Assembly: GCF_008801915.1 (NCBI RefSeq)
Contig: NZ_VZOV01000029.1
Location: forward strand, 1 to 50,142
Direction: 5' to 3'
Source of the DNA: Cupriavidus gilardii
GTDB lineage: Bacteria > Pseudomonadota > Gammaproteobacteria > Burkholderiales > Burkholderiaceae
DNA length: 50,142 nucleotides
Part shown: in pieces, positions 34,528-44,756 of the stretch
Layout: each line of letters opens with the position of its first letter
How positions within the stretch are numbered: the first letter of the stretch is position 1
Made by a program: the position numbers and the translations under genes
The notes under the pieces: generated by a model
Databases searched by the model: none
What the model was told of the DNA's origin: nothing
Seen by the model: the letters and a program-made list of their open reading frames with translations, nothing else

Positions 34528-35757
34528 GTGCCCAACGCCTTACCGTATTCCACGCTGGGACAGCTGATCGCTTCCGGCATCGTGACGATCGATTACGAGA
34601 AGCTGCTGGAATCCCACTACAAGAAATGGCTGCGTCCCGGCGACGTGGTGGTCGATATCGGGGCCCATAGTGGCCGGCACCTGCGGCACTTCCTGACTTC
34701 GGTCGCCAATACGGGCCGCGTATTCGGCTTCGAGCCGCTGCCGGATCAATACGCAAGCCTGGCCAAACGATTCGATGTCGATAACGCCAAGCTGCACAAT
34801 ATGGCGCTATCGAACTGCTCGGGCACGGCGGAATTCACATACGCGGAAGGCTCGCCGCAGGAAAGCGGTCTGCGCCAGCGGATCTACAACGATCCGGAAT
34901 CGGCACGCCCACGCACGATCGTCGTTGCGGTCGAAAGGCTCGATACCTTCGCGGACCAACTGGAAGGGTTGAGCTTCATCAAGATCGACATTGAAGGCGC
35001 CGAAATCGATTGCCTGCAGGGCGCACGGGCCGTTCTCGACAAGTACCGGCCCTTGATCAGCGTCGAATACGGCATGCAGGGTTATAGCGTCTATGGCAAC
35101 ACCAGGTGGACACTGTTCGAGTTTTGCCGCGCACACGACTACGTGCTGTACGACATGTTTCTGAACCGTCTTGCCTCGCGGCAGGCCTGGAACGCTGCCG
35201 TCGACAGTATCTACTGGGATTACTTCATGGTGCCGCGGGAAAAGGAGGACGCCTTTCTCTCCCGCCTTCGCCCCCAAGACAGGACGAGGCCCGATGGGTA
35301 TTCCTTGATCACGTCCCAATCACTGACGATTGCGGCCGCGCCGGCTCTTACGCTTCTACAGGGATTCTCGAGCCCCGAACCGTGGGGATATTGGACCGAT
35401 GGCTGGCATTCGTCCCTGCGCCTGACCCTGCCGGATCCCCCAGACAACGATCTGCTCCTCGTCATCGAGGCGCACGGCTTTGTCCACGCGCATCATCCCG
35501 AAACCGAGGCCACGGTCTCCGTCAATGGCATCGAGGTCGGCAATCTGGCGTTCGCGTTCAGCGGGCCCAAGTCGGACGCCGACATCTTCGAATTCACGGT
35601 GCCGATTCAGTTTTGCCGGGTAAACGCGCTCGTGATCGATTTCCAGATTCCCAAGCCTTGTTCGCCTTCGCAATTGGGAATATCCGAAGATCCGCGGCAT
35701 CTCGGCATCGGGCTCCACCAGATCTCCCTCTACGAACGACTCGGCGTGCACGATTGA
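34528..35757 (+). CDS. FkbM-family SAM methyltransferase with extra C-terminal domain
   Basis: A 409-residue protein. The methyltransferase core (about 25-230) has VVVDIGAHSGRHLRHF, VFGFEPLPDQYASL and FIKIDIEGAEIDCLQGA, the FkbM motifs for SAM binding. FkbM enzymes often O-methylate sugars. Residues about 272-405 form a further beta-rich domain with GYWTDGWHSSLRL and SQLGISEDPRHLGIGLHQISLYE that resembles the end of the preceding DUF6311 protein. The start is a GTG with AAAGGAG 9 bases upstream. It follows the DUF6311 gene by 71 bases and is probably in the same operon. Confidence 0.85.
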   Translation: MPNALPYSTLGQLIASGIVTIDYEKLLESHYKKWLRPGDVVVDIGAHSGRHLRHFLTSVANTGRVFGFEPLPDQYASLAKRFDVDNAKLHNMALSNCSGTAEFTYAEGSPQESGLRQRIYNDPESARPRTIVVAVERLDTFADQLEGLSFIKIDIEGAEIDCLQGARAVLDKYRPLISVEYGMQGYSVYGNTRWTLFEFCRAHDYVLYDMFLNRLASRQAWNAAVDSIYWDYFMVPREKEDAFLSRLRPQDRTRPDGYSLITSQSLTIAAAPALTLLQGFSSPEPWGYWTDGWHSSLRLTLPDPPDNDLLLVIEAHGFVHAHHPETEATVSVNGIEVGNLAFAFSGPKSDADIFEFTVPIQFCRVNALVIDFQIPKPCSPSQLGISEDPRHLGIGLHQISLYERLGVHD

Positions 35758-35789
35758 GCCGATGTTTCGCTCGCCGGCGTCCACCAATG

Positions 35790-35824
35790 AAAAGGCCGAG
35801 CCCCGTTCACCACAGGACTCGGCC
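35790..35824 (-). terminator. Intrinsic terminator of typA
   Basis: Read on the minus strand, GGCCGAGTCC pairs with GGGCTCGGCC (one G-T pair) and TTTT follows. It lies about 35 bases after the typA stop. In the other direction it may also help end the FkbM transcript, though the T run there is poor. Confidence 0.8.
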
Positions 35825-35857
35825 CTTCCCGCTTCCGGGGCAGCGTATCGCTGACGC

Positions 35858-37678
<1,821 letters not shown>

Positions 37679-37721
37679 TGCGGCTCTCGCTTGCAGCTGG
37701 GCATCAAAAATTCAACCCGCC

Positions 37722-37730
37722 ATTCTAGCA
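37722..37730 (-). promoter_or_regulatory. Extended -10 of typA
   Basis: TGCTAGAAT on the minus strand, 44 bases before the typA start, is the same extended -10 as at the first tRNA-Lys gene. No clear -35 is seen, as is common for extended -10 promoters. Confidence 0.5.
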
Positions 37731-37859
37731 TGTTGCGACGCAAAACAGCGGAGCACGGCTCGGACTGTCTTTCGCCTTGCTGCAAGGCCTTGCGGCGCAC
37801 TATTTCGGAATCAGAAATGACGAATTGACGTTCTTGCTGTTCTCTCAATCGCCGCATAT

Positions 37860-37890
37860 ATTTGCCACGACAAAGATTGCATAGGCAAAT
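37860..37890. promoter_or_regulatory. Inverted repeat at the marR start, candidate operator
   Basis: ATTTGCC (37860-37866) and GGCAAAT (37884-37890) form a perfect 7-base inverted repeat with 17 bases between. The right arm overlaps the marR start codon, so binding there would block translation or transcription of the operon. MarR proteins usually bind palindromes at their own promoter; that this is the site is inference. Confidence 0.45.
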
Positions 37891-38362
37891 GATGAACAGC
37901 ACCGGCACCGGCGATACCTTCCCCTTCGATCCCGCCTCCTATCGGATTTGCGACAGCGTCGGCTATCTGATGGCGCGGGCCAAGGGCGAGGTGTCGCGCG
38001 ACGTCGAGCAGGAGGTCGGCGCGCTCGATATCACGCACGCCCAGGCCTCGTGCCTCGTGATGCTGGCTCACGACCGCGCCCGTACGGTGACCGACCTGGG
38101 CCGCGAACTGAATACCGATATCGGCTCGGTCACACGCCTGATCAGCCGCATGGAGAAGCGCGGGCTGGTCGAGCGCCAACGCAGCGACGCCGACCGGCGC
38201 ATCGTCGATCTGCGTGTCACGCCGGCCGGCCTGGCGCTGGTCGAGCAGTTGCCCACGATCTTCTGCCGGGTGCTGAACCGGCGCTTTCGCGGCTTCTCGG
38301 AGGCGGAGATCGCCCAGTTCCGCGACATGCTGCAACGGGTGATCGCCAACAACTCCGGATAG
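37889..38362 (+). CDS. MarR-family transcriptional regulator
   Basis: A 157-residue winged-helix regulator. The DNA-binding part reads RARTVTDLGRELNTDIGSVTRLISRMEKRGLVERQRSDADRRIVDLRVTPAG in overlapping segments, with the DxR wing typical of MarR/EmrR. Start is ambiguous between ATG 37889 and the adjacent ATG 37892; the open frame continues to a TTG at 37862. It is the first gene of the efflux operon, so by analogy with EmrR it is probably a repressor released by a drug or phenolic ligand. Confidence 0.9.
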   Translation: MMNSTGTGDTFPFDPASYRICDSVGYLMARAKGEVSRDVEQEVGALDITHAQASCLVMLAHDRARTVTDLGRELNTDIGSVTRLISRMEKRGLVERQRSDADRRIVDLRVTPAGLALVEQLPTIFCRVLNRRFRGFSEAEIAQFRDMLQRVIANNSG

Positions 38363-38455
38363 CGGCGCCCCCGCACTCCAATCGTCCCCGATCCATCGGC
38401 GGCCCGTGCCCTGCGGCACCGGACCGCGGCATCCGTCTTTCGTTGTCGCCAACCC

Positions 38456-40012
38456 ATGAACCACCAACTTTCGACTTCCCGCCGCGCCGTGGCACGGCAA
38501 CCGGCCCGCCGCCTCGGCACCTTCGCGCTGAGCGCGCTGGCCGCCGCCGCGCTGGCCGGCTGCGCCGCCTTCGGCAACTCGCACACCACCCAGGTCATGA
38601 CCGAACCCGCACAGCTCGCCACCGCGCAGACGCTGCCCGGCCAGCATGGCCAATGGCCGTCGCAGGACTGGGTCGACCAGTTCGGCGATCCGCAACTGCG
38701 CGCACTGGTCGACGAGGCCGTGCAGAGCAGTCCGAATCTGCAGGCGGCGCTGGCGCGCGTGCAGGCCTCGCGTGCGATGGCCGATGCCACCCGCAGCGCG
38801 CTGTATCCGCATATCGACTTCGATGCGTCGCTGACGCGTCAGCGCTTCTCGGAGACCGATCTGTATGAGGGCACGCCGCGCGCCGGCTCGTGGCAGAACC
38901 TGTCGCGGATGCAGGCCGGCCTGTCCTGGGACCTCGATTTCTGGGGCAGGAACCGCTCGGCGCTGGAAGCGGCGCTGTCCGACGACCGCGCCGCCGAAGC
39001 CGAAAGCCAGGCCTCGCGGCTGCTGCTGACCACCGCGGTGGCGCGCAACTACGCGCGGCTGGCCGCGCTGTTCGCGCAGCGCGATGTGGCCGAGCGCGCG
39101 ATCGCCCAGCGCGGCGACCTGACCGAGCTGTCGCGCCAGCGCCTGTCGGCCGGTCTCGACACCCAGGTCGAAACCACACAGGCGCGCGCGACGGTGGCCT
39201 CGGCCCGCACCGATCTGCAGCGGATCGACGAAGAGATCGCGCTGGCCCGCAACCAGATCGCCGCGCTGCTGGGCAAGGGTCCGGACCGTGGCCTGGCCAT
39301 CCAGCGGCCGACGCTGCTGGCGCATGCGACCCCAACGCTGCCGGACAACCTGGCGATCGACCTGCTCGGCCGCCGGCCCGACCTGGTGGCGGCGCGCTGG
39401 CGCGTCGAGGCTTCGTCCAAGGACATCGACGTCGCGCGCGCCGAGTTCCTGCCCAATGTCACGCTGAGCGCCTTCGCGGGCCTCGCCTCGCTCGATCCGT
39501 CCAACCTGCTGCTCGGCATCAGCCGCCAGTTCGGCTTCGGGCCGGCGGTGCGCCTGCCGATCTTCGAGGGCGGGCGGCTGCGCGCGAACCTGAAGGGCAA
39601 GCATGCGCAATACGACCTGGCGGTGGCCAACTACAACCAGACGCTGGTCAATGCGCTGCGCGAGACCGCCGATACGGTGACCAGCATCCGCAGCGTCGAT
39701 CAGCAGATCCAGACGCAGCGCGAGGCACTGGAGCTGGCCGAGCACGCCTATGCGCTGGCCACCACCCGCTACAAGGCGGGCCTGGGCACGCAGCTGACCG
39801 TGCTGAACGCCGAAAGCAATGTGCTGCAGCAGCGGCGCCTGGCCACCGATCTGCAGGCGCGGCGACTGGATCTGCAGATGGCGCTGGTCAAGGCGCTCGG
39901 CGGCGGCTATCGGCAAGCCGGCGAGCCGGGCGATTCCGGGCCGGCACAGGCCGGGGGGGCCGCGGCGCCGGCGCCCTCCTCCGCCGCGACTCGTGCCGCG
40001 GCGCACGGCTGA
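38456..40012 (+). CDS. NodT-family outer-membrane efflux lipoprotein
   Basis: A 518-residue outer-membrane factor. The lipoprotein signal ends LAGC at about residues 34-37. The mature protein has two OEP domains with long coiled-coil helices (about 75-270 and 290-485), and ends in a Pro/Ala-rich tail after GGGYRQ. The consensus Q.LDFWGRN segment (WDLDFWGRNRSALEA) and SSNMR-like SLDPSNLL are NodT features. It forms the outer channel for the EmrA-EmrB pair encoded next, spanning the outer membrane. Confidence 0.92.
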   Translation: MNHQLSTSRRAVARQPARRLGTFALSALAAAALAGCAAFGNSHTTQVMTEPAQLATAQTLPGQHGQWPSQDWVDQFGDPQLRALVDEAVQSSPNLQAALARVQASRAMADATRSALYPHIDFDASLTRQRFSETDLYEGTPRAGSWQNLSRMQAGLSWDLDFWGRNRSALEAALSDDRAAEAESQASRLLLTTAVARNYARLAALFAQRDVAERAIAQRGDLTELSRQRLSAGLDTQVETTQARATVASARTDLQRIDEEIALARNQIAALLGKGPDRGLAIQRPTLLAHATPTLPDNLAIDLLGRRPDLVAARWRVEASSKDIDVARAEFLPNVTLSAFAGLASLDPSNLLLGISRQFGFGPAVRLPIFEGGRLRANLKGKHAQYDLAVANYNQTLVNALRETADTVTSIRSVDQQIQTQREALELAEHAYALATTRYKAGLGTQLTVLNAESNVLQQRRLATDLQARRLDLQMALVKALGGGYRQAGEPGDSGPAQAGGAAAPAPSSAATRAAAHG

Positions 40013-40084
40013 GGCGCCCGAGCACCAACCACCCGACATCGAAGAACAACGACAACGTCCGAACCGTTTTTAGCGACCGACATC

Positions 40085-41368
40085 ATGAGCGACCAACAAC
40101 AGAACGCGGCGACCCGCACGCAACCCTCCGACAACAACAACGGCAAGCGCAAGCGCCTGCTGCTCTCGCTGACCGCCGCCGTGGTGGTCGCGGGGCTGGC
40201 CTACGGCGGCTACTGGGCCCTGTACGCGCGGCATTTCGAGAGCACCGACGACGCCTACGTCGCGGGCAACGTGGTCCAGGTGACCCCGCTGGTGCCCGGC
40301 ACGGTGGTGGCGATCGGCGCCGACGATACGCAGCTGGTCAACGCCGGCCAGCCGCTGATCCAGCTCGACCGCGCCGACAGCGAGGTCGCGCTGGCCCAGG
40401 CCGAGGCCCAGCTGGCACAGGCGGTGCGCGAGGTGCGCACGCTGTATGTCAACAACGGCTCGCTGGCGGCCAACGTGGCGCTGCGCCAGGCCGATGTCGC
40501 GCGCGCCCGCGAAGACCTGAAGCGCCGCCAGGCGATCGCGGGTTCGGGCGCGGTCTCGTCGGAAGAACTCGCGCATGCGCGCACCACGCTGCAGGCGGCC
40601 GAGTCGGCGCTGCAGGCCGCGCGCGAACAGCTCGCGTCGAACAAGGCGCTGACCGACCAGACCACCGTCGAAAAGCATCCGAACGTGCAGCGCGCCGCCG
40701 CCAACGTGCGCGCCGCCTATCTGAGCTATGCGCGCTCGCAGCTGCCGGCACCGGTGACCGGCTATGTCGCCAAGCGTTCGGTGCAGGTGGGCCAGCGCGT
40801 CAACGCCGGCGCGCCGCTGATGGCGGTGGTGCCGCTCGATCAGGTCTGGGTCGACGCGAACTTCAAGGAGGTCCAGATCACGCATATGCGGATCGGCCAG
40901 CCGGTCACGCTGCATGCGGACGTCTACGGTTCCGACGTCGAATACCACGGCAAGGTGGCCGGCTTCTCGGCCGGCACCGGCTCGGCGTTCTCGCTGCTGC
41001 CGGCGCAGAACGCCACCGGCAACTGGATCAAGGTGGTGCAGCGGCTGCCGGTGCGTATCGCGCTCGATCCGCAGCAACTGAAGGACCATCCGCTGCGCAT
41101 TGGCCTGTCGATGAACGTGACCGTCGACGTGCGCAAGACCGAGGGCGCGGCGATGACGACGACGACCGCCAGCAAGCCGATGCAGACCGATGTCTATGAC
41201 AAGGTCGGCCACGATGCCGATGCGCTGATCGCGCGCATCATCGCGACCAACAGCGGCCGCCAGGGCGCCGAGCCGGCGGTGTCCGCGCCGGCATCCGCGG
41301 CCCGGGCATCGACTGCCAAGCCCGCCGCCACCGCGAAAGCGACTGTGAAAGCAACCACGCACGCCTGA
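40085..41368 (+). CDS. emrA: EmrA-type membrane-fusion protein
   Basis: A 427-residue periplasmic adaptor anchored by one N-terminal membrane helix (about residues 19-41). The HlyD/EmrA layout is visible: ESTDDAYVAGNVVQVTPLVPGTVVAIGADD (first half lipoyl), a long alpha-helical hairpin, then QLPAPVTGYVAKRSVQVGQRVNAG (second half lipoyl) and the beta-barrel. An Ala/Thr-rich tail of about 40 residues ends the protein. It links EmrB to the outer-membrane factor and is 2 bases upstream of emrB. Confidence 0.93.
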   Translation: MSDQQQNAATRTQPSDNNNGKRKRLLLSLTAAVVVAGLAYGGYWALYARHFESTDDAYVAGNVVQVTPLVPGTVVAIGADDTQLVNAGQPLIQLDRADSEVALAQAEAQLAQAVREVRTLYVNNGSLAANVALRQADVARAREDLKRRQAIAGSGAVSSEELAHARTTLQAAESALQAAREQLASNKALTDQTTVEKHPNVQRAAANVRAAYLSYARSQLPAPVTGYVAKRSVQVGQRVNAGAPLMAVVPLDQVWVDANFKEVQITHMRIGQPVTLHADVYGSDVEYHGKVAGFSAGTGSAFSLLPAQNATGNWIKVVQRLPVRIALDPQQLKDHPLRIGLSMNVTVDVRKTEGAAMTTTTASKPMQTDVYDKVGHDADALIARIIATNSGRQGAEPAVSAPASAARASTAKPAATAKATVKATTHA

Positions 41369-41370
41369 TC

Positions 41371-42984
41371 ATGGCCGATACGCTGACCGCCCGCGAGGGC
41401 GCCGAACCCGCGCCGGCACCGCGGCCCGCGGCCCCGGCCCGCCCCGCGCACCAGGAACCGCTGACGGGCGGCAAGCTGATCGTCGGCACGATCGCGCTGT
41501 CGCTGGCCACGTTCATGAACGTGCTCGACTCGTCGATCGCCAACGTGTCGATTCCCGCGATCTCGGGCGACCTCGGCGTGTCGCCGAACCAGGGCACCTG
41601 GGTCATCACGTCGTTCGCGGTCGCCAACGCGATCTCGGTGCCGCTGACCGGCTGGCTGACCACGCGCTTCGGCGCGGTGCGGCTGTTTGTCACGTCGATC
41701 CTGCTGTTCGTGCTGTCGTCGTGGCTGTGCGGCGTCGCGCCGAACCTGGAAGTGCTGCTGGCCGCGCGGATCCTGCAGGGTGCGGTCGCCGGGCCGATGA
41801 TTCCGCTGTCGCAATCGCTGCTGCTGTCGAGCTATCCGCCGCACAAGAGCACGATGGCGCTGGCGCTATGGGGCATGACCACGCTCGTCGCGCCGATCAT
41901 GGGGCCGCTGCTGGGCGGCTGGATCTCGGACAACATGACGTGGCCGTGGATCTTCTACATCAATATCCCGGTCGGCATCCTGGCGGCGTACGCGACCTGG
42001 GTCATCTATCGCGACCGCGAGACGCCCAAGCGCGTGCTGCCGATCGATACCATCGGGCTGGCGCTGCTGGTGATCTGGGTCGGCGCGATGCAGCTGATGC
42101 TGGACAAGGGCAAGGAGCTCGACTGGTTCCATTCGACCGAGATCGTCACGCTGACGGTGGTGGCGGTGGTCGGCTTCCTGTTCTTCCTCGCGTGGGAGCG
42201 CTACGAGAAGCATCCGATCGTCGATATCAGCCTGTTCAACGGCCGCAACTTCAGCGCGGGCGTGGTCGCGATCTCGGTCGCCTACGGGCTGTTCTTCGGC
42301 AATCTGGTGATCCTGCCGCTGTGGCTGCAGACCATCGTCGGCTATACCGCGACCGATGCCGGCATCGTGATGGCGCCGGTGGGCATCTTCGCGATCCTGC
42401 TGTCCCCGGTGATCGGGCGCAATCTGCCGAAGATGGACCCGCGCTGGGTCGCCACCGCGGCCTTCGTCACGTTCGGCATCGTCAGCCTGATGCGTTCGCG
42501 GTTCACGATCGACGTGGACACCACCACGCTGATGATTCCGACGCTGATCCAGGGCGCGGCGATGGCGATGTTCTTCATCCCGCTGACGTCGATCATCCTG
42601 TCGGGACAGCCGCCCGACAAGATTCCGGCGGCCTCGGGCCTGTCGAACTTCGTGCGGATCACGTTCGGCGCGATCGGCGCCTCGGTGTCGACCACCGTGT
42701 GGGAGAACCGCTCGGCGATGCACCATGCGCACCTGGTCGAACAGGCCAATCCGTACAACCCGATCTACAACGCCCAGGTCGAACACCTGATGCAGCAGGG
42801 CATGAGCCATCAGCAGGCGGTCGGCATGATCGAGCGCACCATCTCCCAACAGGCGTCGATGCTGGGCGCCAACGATATCTTCTGGATCTCGGGGGTGATG
42901 TTCTTCGCGTTGATCGTGTTCGTCTGGCTGACCAGGCCGAAGAGCGGCGGAGGCGGGTCGGCGGATGCGATGGGGGCGCATTGA
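41371..42984 (+). CDS. emrB: EmrB-type DHA2-family drug/proton antiporter
   Basis: A 537-residue inner-membrane protein of the 14-helix major facilitator DHA2 group. Motifs are FMNVLDSSIANVSIPAISGDLGVSPNQGTWVITSFAVANAIS (motif D and following helix, with the membrane-embedded acidic residue) and GWLTTRFGAVRLF (motif A), and AARILQGAVAGPMIPLSQ (motif C-like). It exports hydrophobic drugs, uncouplers or phenolics with proton exchange through EmrA and the outer-membrane factor. It ends the operon, convergent with truB. Confidence 0.93.
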   Translation: MADTLTAREGAEPAPAPRPAAPARPAHQEPLTGGKLIVGTIALSLATFMNVLDSSIANVSIPAISGDLGVSPNQGTWVITSFAVANAISVPLTGWLTTRFGAVRLFVTSILLFVLSSWLCGVAPNLEVLLAARILQGAVAGPMIPLSQSLLLSSYPPHKSTMALALWGMTTLVAPIMGPLLGGWISDNMTWPWIFYINIPVGILAAYATWVIYRDRETPKRVLPIDTIGLALLVIWVGAMQLMLDKGKELDWFHSTEIVTLTVVAVVGFLFFLAWERYEKHPIVDISLFNGRNFSAGVVAISVAYGLFFGNLVILPLWLQTIVGYTATDAGIVMAPVGIFAILLSPVIGRNLPKMDPRWVATAAFVTFGIVSLMRSRFTIDVDTTTLMIPTLIQGAAMAMFFIPLTSIILSGQPPDKIPAASGLSNFVRITFGAIGASVSTTVWENRSAMHHAHLVEQANPYNPIYNAQVEHLMQQGMSHQQAVGMIERTISQQASMLGANDIFWISGVMFFALIVFVWLTRPKSGGGGSADAMGAH

Positions 42985-43012
42985 GGGCTCGCGCAATGGC
43001 GCACGCCGCCTG

Positions 43013-43220
43013 CCCTCTCCCCCGCCCCTCTGCCGCAGGCGGGAGAGGGAAGAAAACACGCTGCAATCCGGACGCTTCGCACGCGTAGAGGACCGACGGT
43101 GCTTTCCCTCTCCGGTTTGCGGGAGAGGGAGAAAACCCACTGCAATCCAGACTCTTCGCACCAGTAGAGAACCGACGGGGTTCTCCCTCTCCCGCTTGCG
43201 GGAGAGGGCCGGGGAGAGGG
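43013..43220. repeat. Tandem 80-bp repeat with three CCCTCTCC...GGAGAGGG palindromes
   Basis: Two units of about 80 bases (43041-43120 and 43121-43200) share the palindrome half, CTGCAATCC, CTTCGCAC, GTAGAG and ACCGACGG. Hairpins lie at 43013-43049, 43106-43129 and 43185-43208; the third is the near-perfect CCCTCTCCC/GGGAGAGGG. The block fills the 249-base gap between the convergent emrB and truB genes and could act as a bidirectional terminator or mRNA 3'-end protector. It resembles REP-type intergenic repeats. Confidence 0.85.
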
Positions 43221-43233
43221 AAATCCGCCCTGA

Positions 43234-44205
43234 TCAGTCCGCGGGAGTCAATCTCACCAGCCGCTCCGGCCGCAGCGCGCCTTCGCGCCATCTGGCCACG
43301 CCCAGCAGCCGCGGCGGTTCGCCGCCATAGACGCGCGCCAGCGTGTCTTGCTGCGATCCCAGACCTTCGAACGCCTGTGCCGGCAGATCGCGCCCGGCGA
43401 TCCGTTGTCCCTGCAGAAAACGCTGCGTCGCGGCGGCGTCGAGCGTCACCGGCACGCAGCGCTGCAGCAGCGCGTCGACCGGCGCCAGCAAGGCCGGCCG
43501 TGCCGCGTCATCGTGCTCGCCCAGCTGTTCCAGCGTGACCGCGCCGTCCAGCGTCAGATCGCCGACCGCGGTGCGCCGCAGCGCGGTCAGATGCGCGCCG
43601 CAGCCGAGCGCCTCGCCGATGTCCTCGGCAAGCGTCCGGATATAGGTACCCTTGCTGCACGTCACGCGCATCGCGAACACCGGCGCGGCGGGCAGCTCGC
43701 AGCCGAGCAATGCGATGTCATGGATCGTCACGCGGCGCGCCGCGCGCTCGACGGTCTGCCCGGCGCGCGCGTACTCGTACAGCGGCCGGCCGTCCTTCTT
43801 CAGCGCCGAATGCATCGGCGGCACCTGCTCGATCGCACCGACGAAACGCGCCAGCGCTTCGTTCAGCGCCGCGGCATCGCAGCCGACCGGGCGTTCGGCG
43901 ATCACCTCGCCTTCCGCATCGCCGGTCGAGGTCCGCTGCCCCAACCGCACCGTCGCCTCATAGGTCTTGTCGGCATCGAGCAGATCCTGTGAGAACTTGG
44001 TCGCCTCGCCGAAACACAGCGGCAGCAGCCCGGTCGCCAGCGGGTCCAGCGTGCCGGTGTGGCCCGCCTTGTTGGCGCGCAGCAGCCGCTTGGCGCGGAT
44101 CAGCGCATCGTTCGACGACAACCCGAGCGGCTTGTCGAGCAGCAGCACGCCATGCACGTCGCGGCGCGGCAGCCGGGGCGGACGTGGAGCGTTGGAATCG
44201 GTCAT
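43234..44205 (-). CDS. truB: tRNA pseudouridine-55 synthase
   Basis: A 323-residue enzyme making pseudouridine 55 in the T loop of tRNAs. The catalytic motif GHTGTLDPLATGLLPLC has the catalytic aspartate at about residue 54. VHGVLLLDKPLGLSSNDAL at the start and the KGTYIRTLAEDIGEALGCGAHLTALRRTAVG segment are also typical. The PUA-like C-terminal part (about 240-323) is present. It is the last gene of the rimP operon, 75 bases after rbfA. Confidence 0.96.
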   Translation of the reverse strand: MTDSNAPRPPRLPRRDVHGVLLLDKPLGLSSNDALIRAKRLLRANKAGHTGTLDPLATGLLPLCFGEATKFSQDLLDADKTYEATVRLGQRTSTGDAEGEVIAERPVGCDAAALNEALARFVGAIEQVPPMHSALKKDGRPLYEYARAGQTVERAARRVTIHDIALLGCELPAAPVFAMRVTCSKGTYIRTLAEDIGEALGCGAHLTALRRTAVGDLTLDGAVTLEQLGEHDDAARPALLAPVDALLQRCVPVTLDAAATQRFLQGQRIAGRDLPAQAFEGLGSQQDTLARVYGGEPPRLLGVARWREGALRPERLVRLTPAD

Positions 44206-44280
44206 GGAAGAGGAAACGGCGGGGAGCGGTGCCTTGCTCGGGAGAACGACGACGACGCAGGACGCGCCGGCGCCGCGGAC

Positions 44281-44649
44281 TTACTCGTCCTTGGCGCGCG
44301 TGGCGTTGGCCTGGTCGATCAGCTTCGACATCTCGATCGCGTGTTCGACCGAGGTATCGTGGACGAAGCGAAGCGTCGGCACGGTATGGATATGCAGCCG
44401 CTTGAACAGCAGCGAATGCAGGTAGCCGGCCTTCTCGTTGAGGATCGCCTCGGCGTCGGCCGGTTCGGCGCCCAGCACCGTGAAGTGGACCTTGGCGTGC
44501 GCGTAGTCGGGCGTCAGCGACACCGATTGCAGCGTGACCAGGCCCAGGCGCGGGTCGCGCAGTTCGCGCTGGATCATCTCGGCCAGATCCTTCTGGATCT
44601 GATCGGACAGGCGCAGGTTACGGGAGGAAATATTGCCTTTCTTGGCCAT
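44281..44649 (-). CDS. rbfA: Ribosome-binding factor A
   Basis: A 122-residue KH-fold protein needed for late 30S maturation (16S 5' end processing). It has RNLRLSDQIQKDLAEMIQRELRDPRLGLVTLQSVSLTPDYAHAKVHFTVLG, the family signature, and a C-terminal RHLKxR-like segment (KRLHIHTVPTLRFVHDTSVEHAIEMSKLID). It lies between infB and truB as in most bacteria; the gap after infB (107 bases) holds no gene. Confidence 0.96.
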   Translation of the reverse strand: MAKKGNISSRNLRLSDQIQKDLAEMIQRELRDPRLGLVTLQSVSLTPDYAHAKVHFTVLGAEPADAEAILNEKAGYLHSLLFKRLHIHTVPTLRFVHDTSVEHAIEMSKLIDQANATRAKDE

Positions 44650-44756
44650 GCGATACGACTTTGCCAGCGGCGTCGCCGGCGAAGGCGATGGGACCGACGG
44701 CGTGGATGGGCCGGCGGCGGCGGACCGGTGAAGGCCCGCCGCCGCGGCGCGCCGCC

